Counted from the first letter of the stretch, positions 54,750 through 63,246 are shown. The stretch is 64,000 nt of DNA from Arthrobacter sp. N199823 (GCF_002929705.1 NZ_PJIN01000006.1:124001-188000); one strand, 5' to 3'. The notes: a model not told the origin generated them from the letters alone. Numbers and translations are program-made.

Positions 54750-55469
54750 TTAAGTTTTAGAAATGCGGTGAAGCCATTCGAGGAAAAGCTTTAACTCGGT
54801 GGTGGAGAGTTGCTCCGGATGCGAGGATTCCAGAGCGGCATTAAGAGCAATGGCAGCAACCACCACCGACGTTGGGCCCACCGGCGTTGCCGCCGGGCTG
54901 AGACCCGCCGCCGAGGAAACCGCCGTGATGACGGCTTCTCTGGTCATGTCCGACAAATCGAAATTCCTGCCCTCTGCCGGTTCGGCAATGAGCATCAAGG
55001 TGACACCAACATTGGCCGCCAGAATGCTGCGGGAGGCCTCCACGGGAGAAACGCAGAGCAGGCCAGCCGCGGCCGCCTTTTCCAGCATTTCCTCCATGAA
55101 ACCTTCCGCTTCAGCTACTCGCACAGGGCGGCTTTCAGGACGGATATTGCCAAACATGACCGAATACAGCTGTGGATTGTCCAGACCGAATTGGAGGTGG
55201 TTATCCCAAATCTGACGCACATCCTGCAAGGGGTGACCGGTGGGCACAAAGTTGTGCTCACCGGCTACATACTCTTCAAACCCAGCGTCAATGACCGCGT
55301 TGAAGAGCCCCTCCTTGTCCCCAAAATGGTGATACAAGGTGGGGGCAGTTACACCAGCCAACTCGGTGATTTGCCGTGTTGAAACTGGCTTGCCCGCCGA
55401 ATTAGCCAACAACTCAGCTGCAGCTTGAAGCAGCCTCGTTTTGGCCGGAAGCTGGCCGTCGATGTTCAT
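54750..55469 (-). CDS. TetR/AcrR-family transcriptional regulator
   Basis: The 239-residue protein has the N-terminal HTH (KTRLLQAAAELLANSAGKPVS, TRQITELAGVTAPTLYHHFGDKEGLFNAVID), the TetR signature, and a helical C-terminal ligand domain (about residues 80-235). It lies between mtlA and ptsI and probably regulates the mannitol/PTS genes. The start is leaderless-type with TACGGT ending 7 bases upstream, and palindromic sites overlap the divergent promoters (55474-55502). Confidence 0.87.
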   Translation of the reverse strand: MNIDGQLPAKTRLLQAAAELLANSAGKPVSTRQITELAGVTAPTLYHHFGDKEGLFNAVIDAGFEEYVAGEHNFVPTGHPLQDVRQIWDNHLQFGLDNPQLYSVMFGNIRPESRPVRVAEAEGFMEEMLEKAAAAGLLCVSPVEASRSILAANVGVTLMLIAEPAEGRNFDLSDMTREAVITAVSSAAGLSPAATPVGPTSVVVAAIALNAALESSHPEQLSTTELKLFLEWLHRISKT

Positions 55470-55473
55470 GACT

Positions 55474-55502
55474 GCTACCGTAGCATCTATAGCAACGCTA
55501 TA
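55474..55502. promoter_or_regulatory. Palindromic operators between the TetR gene and ptsI
   Basis: GCTACCGTAGC (55474-55484) has 5-base perfect arms, and TATAGC-AAC-GCTATA (55488-55502) has 6-base perfect arms. Both are directly upstream of the TetR start and about 120 bases before ptsI. TATAGC...GCTATA is a typical TetR-family site form. Confidence 0.55.
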
Positions 55503-55619
55503 TGAAGAGCGTCACAGGAATTACTTTTAGCACGGCCCCGCATTCGCAAGGCGCATGACTTGGGGCACAGCCGCCCTGCCCACAGACACAGCGACATCTA
55601 AAGAAGTAGAGGACTTTCA

Positions 55620-57305
55620 ATGCAGAATTTCCCAGGAGTTGGGGTCAGCCCCGGACGAATCATTGGCACCATTCGCCAGATGCCCGCACCGTTGGCTGAT
55701 CCGCCCGCCGGGGAGATGCTGGCTTCAGGGATCAGCGCAGAAGAGGCCACTCTGGCCCTTCAAGCAGCCGCCAAGGATGTGCAGTCCCAGCTACGTGAGC
55801 GCGCGGCTGGCGCCAGCGCCGATGCCAAGGCCGTGCTGGAAGCCACCGCGCTGATGGCTGCGGATCCCATGCTCATCAAGGCCGCCATCAAGTTAATCAA
55901 GACCGGAACCTCGGCCGAACGCGCCGTGTGGGAAGCCGCCGAAGCTGTCGTCGCGATGCTGGTTAATCTCGGTGGCTACATGGCCGAGCGTGCCACCGAC
56001 GTCCTCGATGTTCGGGCCCGGATTGTGGCATCACTGCGTGGTGTTCCGGCACCCGGCATCCCCACATCGGAGGAGCCCTTCATTCTTGTGGCAGAAGATC
56101 TGGCCCCGGCCGACACCGCCACGCTCGATCCCACCATTGTCATTGCCCTCGTAACGGCCGGGGGCGGGCCGCAGTCGCACACGGCCATCATTGCCCGCTC
56201 CCTCGGCCTGCCCGCCGTGGTAGCCGCCGCCGGCGTCGACACGCTCCCCGATGGCACGGAAGTCTATGTCGACGGCGCCGCCGGAACCATCGCCACCGAA
56301 CCCGGTGATGACGAGCGCGCCGCGGCGGTTGCCTGGGCCGCCAACGCCTCAACCCTTGCCGTCTTTGATGGAGCCGGAACCACAGCTGACGGACACTTGG
56401 TGCCGCTTCTGGCCAATGTGGGCGGAGCCAAGGATGCCATCAAGGCAGCGGCCGCCGGTGCCCAGGGCGTTGGCTTGTTGCGCACCGAATTCTGCTTCCT
56501 GGAACGGGAAACCGAGCCCAGCCACGACGAGCAGGTGGAGGCCTATCGTGGCGTCTTTGACGCTTTCCCGGGCAAGAAAGTGGTGGTCCGCACCCTTGAT
56601 GCGGGCGCAGACAAGCCGCTGCCCTTCCTGACCGATGCAACGGAACCGAACCCGGCCTTGGGTGTGCGCGGGTACCGGACGGATATGTCCTCACCAGGTG
56701 TGCTTGAACGCCAGCTTGCGGCCATCGCGGCAGCCGCCGAAGGCACCACAGCCGATGTGTGGGTCATGGCACCCATGATCTCAACACCTGATGAGGCCGC
56801 CCGGTTCGCATCGCTCTGTTCAGCCGCAGGCCTGAAAACGCCCGGCGTCATGGTGGAGGTCCCCTCGGCTGCCGTCACGTCGGAGTCGATCCTGCGCGAG
56901 GTGGCATTCGCCAGCCTCGGCACCAACGATCTGACGCAGTACACCATGGCCGCCGACCGCCAGCTGGGTCCACTCGCCGCTTTGAACAACCCGTGGCAGC
57001 CAGCCGTACTGCAACTGGTCCGCCTGACGGTGGCCGGCTCCATCGCCGAGGGCGGCGGAAAACCCGTGGGAGTCTGCGGCGAGGCCGCCGCGGACCCAGC
57101 TCTCGCCGTCGTACTCGTGGGCCTGGGCGTAGCAACACTGTCCATGACCGCCCGGTCGCTGGCAGCAGTGGGCGCCGTGTTGGCCACGGTAACCCTGAAG
57201 GAAGCACAGGAAATCGCTACACTGGCCCTACGCGCAACGAGCCCAGCCCAAGCCCGGGAGTTGGCGCGCGAAAAGCTGCCCATTCTCGCCGAGCTTGGGC
57301 TGTAA
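55620..57305 (+). CDS. ptsI: PTS enzyme I (phosphoenolpyruvate-protein phosphotransferase)
   Basis: The 561-residue EI has the phosphohistidine motif GGGPQSHTAIIARSLGLPAVV (His187), the PEP-binding LLRTEFCFLERE and TLDAGADKPL, and the MVEVPSAAV plus GTNDLTQYTMAADR end. It takes phosphate from PEP and gives it to HPr. AGAGG lies 8 bases before the ATG. HPr follows with 60 bases between. The pair next to mtlA/mtlD supplies the phosphate for mannitol uptake and other PTS sugars. Confidence 0.93.
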   Translation: MQNFPGVGVSPGRIIGTIRQMPAPLADPPAGEMLASGISAEEATLALQAAAKDVQSQLRERAAGASADAKAVLEATALMAADPMLIKAAIKLIKTGTSAERAVWEAAEAVVAMLVNLGGYMAERATDVLDVRARIVASLRGVPAPGIPTSEEPFILVAEDLAPADTATLDPTIVIALVTAGGGPQSHTAIIARSLGLPAVVAAAGVDTLPDGTEVYVDGAAGTIATEPGDDERAAAVAWAANASTLAVFDGAGTTADGHLVPLLANVGGAKDAIKAAAAGAQGVGLLRTEFCFLERETEPSHDEQVEAYRGVFDAFPGKKVVVRTLDAGADKPLPFLTDATEPNPALGVRGYRTDMSSPGVLERQLAAIAAAAEGTTADVWVMAPMISTPDEAARFASLCSAAGLKTPGVMVEVPSAAVTSESILREVAFASLGTNDLTQYTMAADRQLGPLAALNNPWQPAVLQLVRLTVAGSIAEGGGKPVGVCGEAAADPALAVVLVGLGVATLSMTARSLAAVGAVLATVTLKEAQEIATLALRATSPAQARELAREKLPILAELGL

Positions 57306-57365
57306 ATTCACACCAGCAAGACCGCATGACCGCAGATTCAACCATCAGCTCCCCCAGGAGGAACC

Positions 57366-57644
57366 ATGTCAGAACGTACCGCAACCGTCGCCAGCAGCTC
57401 TGGATTGCACGCCCGTCCGGCGTCTCTCTTCGCTGAAGCAGCCGCTGAAACAGGTGTTGAGGTGACCATCGCCATGGCCGGCACCCCCGCCGAAGACGCC
57501 ATGGATGCCAGCAGCATCCTCTCGCTGATGACCTTGGGCGCCGAGCATGGCAGCGAAGTTGTCCTGCGGGCCGAAGGTGACGGCGCCGACGCGGCACTGG
57601 ACGCGCTGGTCAAGATGCTCGAAACGGACCTCGACGCCGTCTAA
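57366..57644 (+). CDS. ptsH: PTS phosphocarrier protein HPr
   Basis: The 92-residue HPr has the phosphohistidine site SSGLHARPASLF (His15) and the regulatory-serine region DASSILSLMTLGAEHG (about residues 46-61). It carries phosphate between EI and EIIA domains. AGGAGG lies 5-6 bases before the ATG. It is co-oriented with ptsI and converges with the MoaD-like gene. Confidence 0.93.
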   Translation: MSERTATVASSSGLHARPASLFAEAAAETGVEVTIAMAGTPAEDAMDASSILSLMTLGAEHGSEVVLRAEGDGADAALDALVKMLETDLDAV

Positions 57645-57676
57645 GTTACGCACCCGCTGAGCTTGAGCTAAGCCGC

Positions 57677-57967
57677 TTAGCCGCCGGCCACGGACTGAAT
57701 AATCATCAGTTCCTGGCCGGCCGCTATGCGCGTTTTTAGCCCGTCGAGCCGCCGCACGTCCTCACCGTCAAGGTAAATATTTACGTAACGGCGCAGCGCC
57801 CCAGTTTCGTCCCGCACCCGCCGGCCAAACACGGGAAACTCGGCGACAACGGCATCCAGCAACTGGGCCACAGTTGCCCCGTCGCCCACATCCAGCGCCA
57901 GCTCCGCACTGTTCCCTACCAAAGGCTGCAGTAGTCTGGGCACCAGTAGAGTCACTTCTCCTGTCAT
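57677..57967 (-). CDS. MoaD/ThiS-family beta-grasp protein
   Basis: The 96-residue protein is a ubiquitin-like beta-grasp fold with strands VTLLVPRLLQPL, AELALDVGDGATVAQLLDAV, YVNIYLDGEDVRRL and a C-terminal QSVAGG diglycine, the activation site of sulfur carriers. It probably forms a thiocarboxylate or an isopeptide-like modifier. The ATG at 57967 is 10 bases after the stop of the propeller protein gene (57978) on the same strand, so the two are co-transcribed; the upstream frame to 58018 is not supported. No MoeB- or ThiF-like activating enzyme is nearby. Confidence 0.83.
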   Translation of the reverse strand: MTGEVTLLVPRLLQPLVGNSAELALDVGDGATVAQLLDAVVAEFPVFGRRVRDETGALRRYVNIYLDGEDVRRLDGLKTRIAAGQELMIIQSVAGG

Positions 57968-57977
57968 GAGCGCCATC

Positions 57978-59096
57978 CTAGGCAAGCCCGACGGCGGCCG
58001 CACGGACACACAAAACATCTGGCAGCTGATTCAGGACGGGAACAAAATGCCCTCCCTCATCGGCGCTGGCGTAGACCGTTCCGCCGCGGGTGCCGAAGAA
58101 CAGCCCCACCGGCTCGAAGGTGTCCACTGCTGCGGCATCGCGCAGGACCACGTTGTACTCGGGCTGCACTAGGCCGTCAGTCAAGCATGTCCACGACACC
58201 CCGGCGTCGTCAGTCCTATGCACCCCAAGCTGCCCATCCGGCGGGATTCGTTGATAATCGGCGGCAATGGGGATGACCCAGGCCGTGTCCGAGCGCCGCG
58301 GATGGGTAAGGATGGTGAAGCCGAAGTCCGCGGGCAGGCCGGCGGCAATGTAATCCCAGGAGTCGCCATTGTTGGCACTGCGATAAACGCCGCCATGATT
58401 TTGCGCGAAGAGCACTTCCGGATGGTTGGGATCGCGGGCTATCTTGTGCACGCATTGGCCGAATTCCGGGGTTTCCTCCGGCATGAAGCTGGCACCAATC
58501 CCCTTATTCCGTGGCATCCAGGACCCTCCGGCATCCGTGCTGCGGTAGACCCCGCCGGTGCTCATGGCGACATGAATGGTGTCCGGATCGGCAGGGCTGG
58601 GCAAAACGGTATGTGCCGCTGCTCCGCCGAAACCTGCGCCCCATTCGCTGCGATGCGGGTGGTCCCAGAGGCCTCGATTGAGTTCAAAATGCTCGCCGCC
58701 GTCGGTGGATTTCCACACAGAAATGGGTTCACAACCAGCCCACACCACGTTGGGGCGCTCGGCGCTGTCCGGCTGAATTTGCCACACACGTTCCAGAGCG
58801 GCCCCGGTGTCCGCCGGGAAGGTGATGGCACCAAGCTCTGGCTCCTGCCAGGTGGCACCAAAGTCGTCAGAGTGCGCCACGGTGGGGCCCCAATGTTCAC
58901 TGCGCAGGCCCACCATAATCCGGGTACGCCCACCTCGTGTATCGATACCGATGCTAGGGATCTCCTGCATCAGAAAATGCGGGCCCGTGAAAGTGTAGTT
59001 TTCCCGGTCCTCACTGGTACCCAGCCAAAGCCCCTTTTTGGTGCCCACGGCCAGTAGCGTCAACGCTCCGTTGTCAGATTCAGCTCCATTGCTCAT
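57978..59096 (-). CDS. Asp-box (BNR) beta-propeller protein, exo-alpha-sialidase-like
   Basis: The 372-residue protein has at least six Asp-box repeats of the form S-x-D-x-G-x-x-W: HSDDFGATW, KSTDGGEHF, RSTDAGGSW, RSANNGDSW, RTDDAGVSW and ASADEGGHF, giving a beta-propeller. There is no signal peptide. It begins ALTLLAVGTKKGLWLGTS. Sialidase-like labels come from the repeats only; no catalytic Arg triad is evident. The start at 59096 is preferred to 59132. It is followed 10 bases downstream by the MoaD-like gene, a link that suggests a shared unknown pathway. Confidence 0.8.
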   Translation of the reverse strand: MSNGAESDNGALTLLAVGTKKGLWLGTSEDRENYTFTGPHFLMQEIPSIGIDTRGGRTRIMVGLRSEHWGPTVAHSDDFGATWQEPELGAITFPADTGAALERVWQIQPDSAERPNVVWAGCEPISVWKSTDGGEHFELNRGLWDHPHRSEWGAGFGGAAAHTVLPSPADPDTIHVAMSTGGVYRSTDAGGSWMPRNKGIGASFMPEETPEFGQCVHKIARDPNHPEVLFAQNHGGVYRSANNGDSWDYIAAGLPADFGFTILTHPRRSDTAWVIPIAADYQRIPPDGQLGVHRTDDAGVSWTCLTDGLVQPEYNVVLRDAAAVDTFEPVGLFFGTRGGTVYASADEGGHFVPVLNQLPDVLCVRAAAVGLA

Positions 59097-59206
59097 GCTT
59101 TCAATTCGAGCACCGCAGCACCGAGACAGCAAGGGTTTTGAGCCGGTAACTTTCCACGGCGGCGTCCCACTGATGGCGTGCGGTCCTCAGTCAGCACCCA
59201 CCCCCA

Positions 59207-59251
59207 TACCCCCTAGGGGTACTTGACGCATACCCCATGGGGGTATACATT
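59207..59251 (+). promoter_or_regulatory. Two CsoR operators and the csoR promoter
   Basis: TACCCCCTAGGGGTA (59207-59221) and TACCCCATGGGGGTA (59231-59245) are near-identical 6-3-6 palindromes 24 bases centre to centre, the standard CsoR operator form. TTGACG (59223-59228), 17 bases, then TACATT (59246-59251) form the promoter, and the second operator fills the spacer exactly. The ATG at 59258 lies 6 bases past the -10, so the mRNA is leaderless. Confidence 0.85.
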
Positions 59252-59257
59252 GAGGAT

Positions 59258-59572
59258 ATGGAAACAGAAACTCACACCCACGGTTACTCGGAGGAGAAGC
59301 AGGCTTACCTGCGCCGACTCAAACGCGCCGAAGGCCAGGTCCGCGGCATCGCCCGGATGGTTGAAGAGGACAAATACTGCATCGACATCCTCACCCAGAT
59401 GGCCGCCGTCAACAAGGCCCTGCACGCTGTCAGCATTGGCCTGCTTGAGGACCACATTGCCCATTGCGTGGTCAATGCAGCCCACGAATCCGCCGAAACC
59501 GGCAACCCGGAAATCGTTGCAGCGAAGGTTTCCGAAGCAACATCCGCCATTTCACGTCTACTCAGGAGCTAA
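59258..59572 (+). CDS. csoR: Copper-sensing repressor CsoR
   Basis: The 104-residue all-helical repressor has the family core YLRRLKRAEGQVRGIARMVEE and the copper ligands Cys41, His66 and Cys70 with the spacings (25 and 4) of mycobacterial CsoR. Cu(I) binding releases it from the operators at 59207-59245. The start at 59258 is used, not 59237, since the latter lies inside the operator and the -10 sits 6 bases before 59258. It leads the csoR-copZ-copA operon. Confidence 0.9.
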   Translation: METETHTHGYSEEKQAYLRRLKRAEGQVRGIARMVEEDKYCIDILTQMAAVNKALHAVSIGLLEDHIAHCVVNAAHESAETGNPEIVAAKVSEATSAISRLLRS

Positions 59573-59577
59573 TCATC

Positions 59578-59805
59578 ATGAGCCACACCTTCACCGTCAA
59601 CGTTTCCGGCATGACCTGCGGGCATTGCGTCAGCTCCGTCACCGAGGAACTGAGCGGCCTGCCGGGCGTCGAAAACGTCGCCATCAACCTCAACACCGGC
59701 GGACTTTCCGAGGTCACCATCACCTCAACCCTGACCCTGGATTCCGCTGAGATCGGTGAGGCCGTCGCCGAAGCCGGCTACCTCGTCGTATCCAATAATG
59801 CGTAA
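59578..59805 (+). CDS. copZ: Copper chaperone CopZ (HMA domain)
   Basis: The 75-residue protein is a single heavy-metal-associated domain with the copper motif GMTCGHC (Cys14, Cys17) and the fold end EAVAEAGYLV. It hands Cu(I) to CopA and probably to CsoR. AGGAG lies 8 bases before the ATG, which overlaps no gene; it starts 5 bases after csoR ends. Confidence 0.92.
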   Translation: MSHTFTVNVSGMTCGHCVSSVTEELSGLPGVENVAINLNTGGLSEVTITSTLTLDSAEIGEAVAEAGYLVVSNNA

Positions 59806-59829
59806 CTCGCCCACAGATTAAGGAGCGCC

Positions 59830-62181
59830 ATGAGCGCCTCAGATATTTTGTCCCAAACCGCCACACCCGGCCCCCGCATGGTCGAGATTGACATCGAAGG
59901 CATGACCTGTGCCTCGTGCGTCAGCCGGGTTGAGCGCAAGTTGGGCAAACTCGAAGGCGTCAGCGCTTCCGTGAACCTCCCGCTGGAAACAGCCCAGGTC
60001 ACGGTCCCCGCCGGCATATCCGACCAACAAATCATCGACACCGTCAAGGCCACCGGCTACAAGGCGCGCCTGAAGAATCCCCCCACTCCCCCCGCCATGA
60101 AGCACGACGCCGGACACCCCCTTGCGCACGAATCCCACCCGGGTGCCGCGCAGGAGGGCGAAAACCACCACGCACCGGAGTACGCGGAGCACTCCGACCA
60201 CGGCAGCCATGAGGACCATATGGCCCATGGCGGCACGGCGGCAACCCTGCGACCGCGCCTGATCGTGGCCGCCATCCTGACCATCCCGGTCTTCCTGGTT
60301 TCCATGTTCCCGGCTTTGCAATTCCCGCACTGGGGCTGGGTTGCCGGCATCCTGACCCTGCCCGTGGTGACCTGGGCGGCCTGGCCGTTCCACCGCGCGG
60401 CAGCCATCAACGCCCGACATTTCGCCTCCACGATGGACACCCTGGTCTCCATCGGCGTCAGCGCAGCGTTCCTGTTTTCCGCCGTGGAACTCGGGCTGGA
60501 CCCCATGATGACAGCGCACGGAAGCGCCATGGCGGGCCACGCGCCCCTCTACTTTGAGGTGTCCGCCGTGGTGGTCACGTTCCTCTTGCTGGGCCGCTAC
60601 TTGGAAGCGAAGGCCAAGGCCAAGGCCGGCGACGCTCTCAAGGCCCTACTCAGCCTCGGCGCCAAGGAAGCCACCGTGCTGCGCGACGGCGTCGAGGTCA
60701 AAATCCCGGCGGCAGAGCTGGCCGTGGATGAAATCTTCGTGGTCCGTCCCGGCGAGAAAATCGCCACGGACGGCGTGGTCACCGACGGCGCATCCGCCGT
60801 CGACACCTCGCTGATCACGGGCGAATCAATGCCGGTCGAGGTTGCGCCAGGAGATACCGTCACGGGTGCCACGATCAACACCTCCGGCCGCCTGCTCATC
60901 AAGGCCACCCGCATTGGCAGCGAAACCACGCTCTCCCAGATGGGCAAACTGGTCAGCGCCGCGCAGGCAAGCAAGGCCCCCATCGCCCGGCTGGCAGACC
61001 GCATCAGCTCCGTCTTTGTGCCGATCGTGCTCGTGATCGCTGTCATCACGTTCGTTCTGTGGCTGCTGCTCAGCGGCGACATCCAAGCTGCCTTCACGGC
61101 CGCCGTCGCCGTTCTGATCATCGCCTGCCCCTGCGCCCTGGGCCTGGCCACGCCCGTCGGCCTGCTCACAGGAACCGGACGCGCGGCCCAGCTGGGCATT
61201 CTCATCAAGGGCCCGCAGGTCCTCGAGGACACCCGCACGGTGGACACCATTGTGCTGGACAAGACCGGCACCGTCACCGAGGGTCGCCTGTCAGTGGTCG
61301 ACGTCGTTCCGCTCACCCAGGTGCCGGCCGCCGAAATCCTGCGACTGGCAGGGGCCGTGGAATCCCACAGCGAACACCCCATCGCCCACGCCATCACCGC
61401 CCATGCCCGCGAGGCCGGGGCACTCCCCCCGCTCAGCGATTTCATGTCCGCACCGGGTGGCGGTGTGCGCGCCGTCATTGGGAACCGCACCGTGCTGGCC
61501 GGCCGCGCAGGCTGGCTGGAGGAAAACGGTGTCGAGCTTTCCGTTTCGGCTCGGGCTGAACTGGCAGCGCAGCAGGAGCGCGGCACCACAGCCATTTGGG
61601 TCGCGATGGACGGTGAAGCCGCCGGGCTGATCGCCCTCAAGGACACCATCAAGGCCGGGTCGAAGGATGCCATTGCCAAGCTCAAGGAACTCGGGCTGCG
61701 CCCCATCTTGCTGACCGGCGATAACGCCGCCGTGGCAGCCCAGGTGGCGGCCTCCGTCGGAATCGCAGCAGAGGATGTGTTTGCCGATGTCCTGCCGGAG
61801 GGCAAGGTTAAAGCTGTCAAGAAGCTGCAGGCGGAAGGTGCCACAGTCGCCATGGCAGGTGACGGCGTCAATGACGCCGCAGCCCTGGCCCAGGCGGACC
61901 TTGGCATCGCCATGGGATCCGGCACGGATGTGGCCATCGCCGCCGCGGACCTGACGGTCATGGGGAGCGATCTGGGCCAGGTGGCAACAGCCATTGCCCT
62001 GTCTCGCAAGACGCTGGGCACCATCAAGACGAACCTGTTCTGGGCCTTCTTCTACAACGCTATTGGCATTCCGGTGGCGGCGTTCGGTCTCTTGAACCCG
62101 ATGATTGCCGGCGCCGCCATGGCCGCCAGCTCTGTGCTGGTGGTGGCGAACTCGCTACGGCTGCGGCGCTTTGGCCGGTAG
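59830..62181 (+). CDS. copA: Copper-translocating P1B-type ATPase
   Basis: The 783-residue pump has an N-terminal HMA domain (GMTCASC, Cys27/Cys30), a His-rich linker (about residues 92-138 with 11 His), about eight helices, the transport motif ACPCALGLATP, the phosphorylation site DKTGTVTEG (Asp477) and the ATP-binding HP motif SEHPIAHAI. It exports Cu(I). The linker may bind metal. The last 27 bases overlap the 3' end of the opposite-strand EamA gene. Confidence 0.93.
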   Translation: MSASDILSQTATPGPRMVEIDIEGMTCASCVSRVERKLGKLEGVSASVNLPLETAQVTVPAGISDQQIIDTVKATGYKARLKNPPTPPAMKHDAGHPLAHESHPGAAQEGENHHAPEYAEHSDHGSHEDHMAHGGTAATLRPRLIVAAILTIPVFLVSMFPALQFPHWGWVAGILTLPVVTWAAWPFHRAAAINARHFASTMDTLVSIGVSAAFLFSAVELGLDPMMTAHGSAMAGHAPLYFEVSAVVVTFLLLGRYLEAKAKAKAGDALKALLSLGAKEATVLRDGVEVKIPAAELAVDEIFVVRPGEKIATDGVVTDGASAVDTSLITGESMPVEVAPGDTVTGATINTSGRLLIKATRIGSETTLSQMGKLVSAAQASKAPIARLADRISSVFVPIVLVIAVITFVLWLLLSGDIQAAFTAAVAVLIIACPCALGLATPVGLLTGTGRAAQLGILIKGPQVLEDTRTVDTIVLDKTGTVTEGRLSVVDVVPLTQVPAAEILRLAGAVESHSEHPIAHAITAHAREAGALPPLSDFMSAPGGGVRAVIGNRTVLAGRAGWLEENGVELSVSARAELAAQQERGTTAIWVAMDGEAAGLIALKDTIKAGSKDAIAKLKELGLRPILLTGDNAAVAAQVAASVGIAAEDVFADVLPEGKVKAVKKLQAEGATVAMAGDGVNDAAALAQADLGIAMGSGTDVAIAAADLTVMGSDLGQVATAIALSRKTLGTIKTNLFWAFFYNAIGIPVAAFGLLNPMIAGAAMAASSVLVVANSLRLRRFGR

Positions 62182-63174
62182 CTCGGCAAGGTCGACTGCG
62201 TAGGATTGCCCCCTGCGGGGCGATCCGCGCAGTTCGTCCAGCCGCACCAACACCACCCCGCCCATGATCGCCAGCCCGCCGAGCAGCTGGATGATGCGGG
62301 GCATCTCGCCCAGCAGCAACCACGCCCAAATCACGGCAAAAAGCACCTCAAACAGGGCCACAAATGACGCAACCTTGGAGCCGAGCCCCCGCGTTGCCAC
62401 AATGCCCATGAGGTAGGCAAACACAGTGGTCACCAGCACCAGGCCCAGCACCGGAACCAGCCAATGCACCTGACTTCCGGCAAACACGGGGTTGTTGAAG
62501 GTGAACGCCATGGGCAGGATTCCCACGGCGCCGAGCCCCACGATGAGTGCAGCCCCCACAGCCATGCCGCCGCCGGCCATGAGAACTGGAGGGACGTCGT
62601 CGTCCGCTCTGGCGGACATCACGAAATAGACGGCCGAACACACCGCTGCCGCCAGCCCCCACAGGACCCCCTCGACACTGACCTTTTGGCTGCCCGCAAG
62701 GTCAAGCACCAACACCAACCCGGTCATGGCGCACACGGCACCAATGATGGTCAGCGCGCGCGGCCGGTTCCGGGTGATGATCCACGCCCAGCCCACCAGC
62801 AGCACCGGTGAGAGATATTCCAGCAGCAGCGCTACCCCCACCGACAAGTGCTGGACGGCGTTGAAGTAGAACAGCTGGCACAACGCAATAGGCACCACGC
62901 CGTAAATCGCGATCCGCCCCAAGGACCCTTTGACCTTGGCCCATCGGCGCACCAGGGTGATAATCACCGGAATCAGAAGGACTACGGCGGCACCTCCAAT
63001 GCGGACGGCGACAGCTGCACCTGGAGACCACCCGACGTCAAAGAGCGACTTCGCGAAGGGTCCCGACAGCGCGAAGGCCGCAGCCGAAACGAGCGCCAGC
63101 ATGAGCGCAGGCGATGCCAACACAGTGCGTGAGCCCGTTGCGGGTGCAGTGAAAGTTGCAGGTGAAGTTGTCAT
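62155..63174 (-). CDS. EamA-family (DMT) transporter
   Basis: The 339-residue protein has ten transmembrane helices in two EamA repeats: FALSGPFAKSLFDVGWSPGAAVAVRIGG in the first, and VFAYLMGIVATRGLGSKVASFVALFEVLFAVIWAWLLLGE in the second. The style resembles RhtA-like amino acid or metabolite exporters. Its 3' end overlaps copA by 27 bases in opposite direction. It is divergent from the CGNR regulator at 63247, which probably controls it. The substrate is unknown. Confidence 0.87.
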   Translation of the reverse strand: MTTSPATFTAPATGSRTVLASPALMLALVSAAAFALSGPFAKSLFDVGWSPGAAVAVRIGGAAVVLLIPVIITLVRRWAKVKGSLGRIAIYGVVPIALCQLFYFNAVQHLSVGVALLLEYLSPVLLVGWAWIITRNRPRALTIIGAVCAMTGLVLVLDLAGSQKVSVEGVLWGLAAAVCSAVYFVMSARADDDVPPVLMAGGGMAVGAALIVGLGAVGILPMAFTFNNPVFAGSQVHWLVPVLGLVLVTTVFAYLMGIVATRGLGSKVASFVALFEVLFAVIWAWLLLGEMPRIIQLLGGLAIMGGVVLVRLDELRGSPRRGQSYAVDLAELPAKAPQP

Positions 63175-63210
63175 GGCAGATCCATTTGTCAGCAGTAAAA
63201 GGCGTTAGAC

Positions 63211-63221
63211 TAATGACATTA
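63211..63221. promoter_or_regulatory. Candidate operator between EamA and CGNR genes
   Basis: TAATG-A-CATTA is a perfect 5-base-arm palindrome in the 72-base divergent promoter region; GCGT...ACGC flank it in a wider near-palindrome. It is a candidate site for the CGNR protein. Confidence 0.4.
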
Positions 63222-63246
63222 CGCTCGCCACTTGTCAGGAGTCAAC

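Noticed and set aside
60597-62027. 476-codon minus-strand frame opposite copA
   Set aside because: It is Ser/Thr/Ala/Arg-rich with no domain pattern, while the plus strand is a full P1B ATPase.
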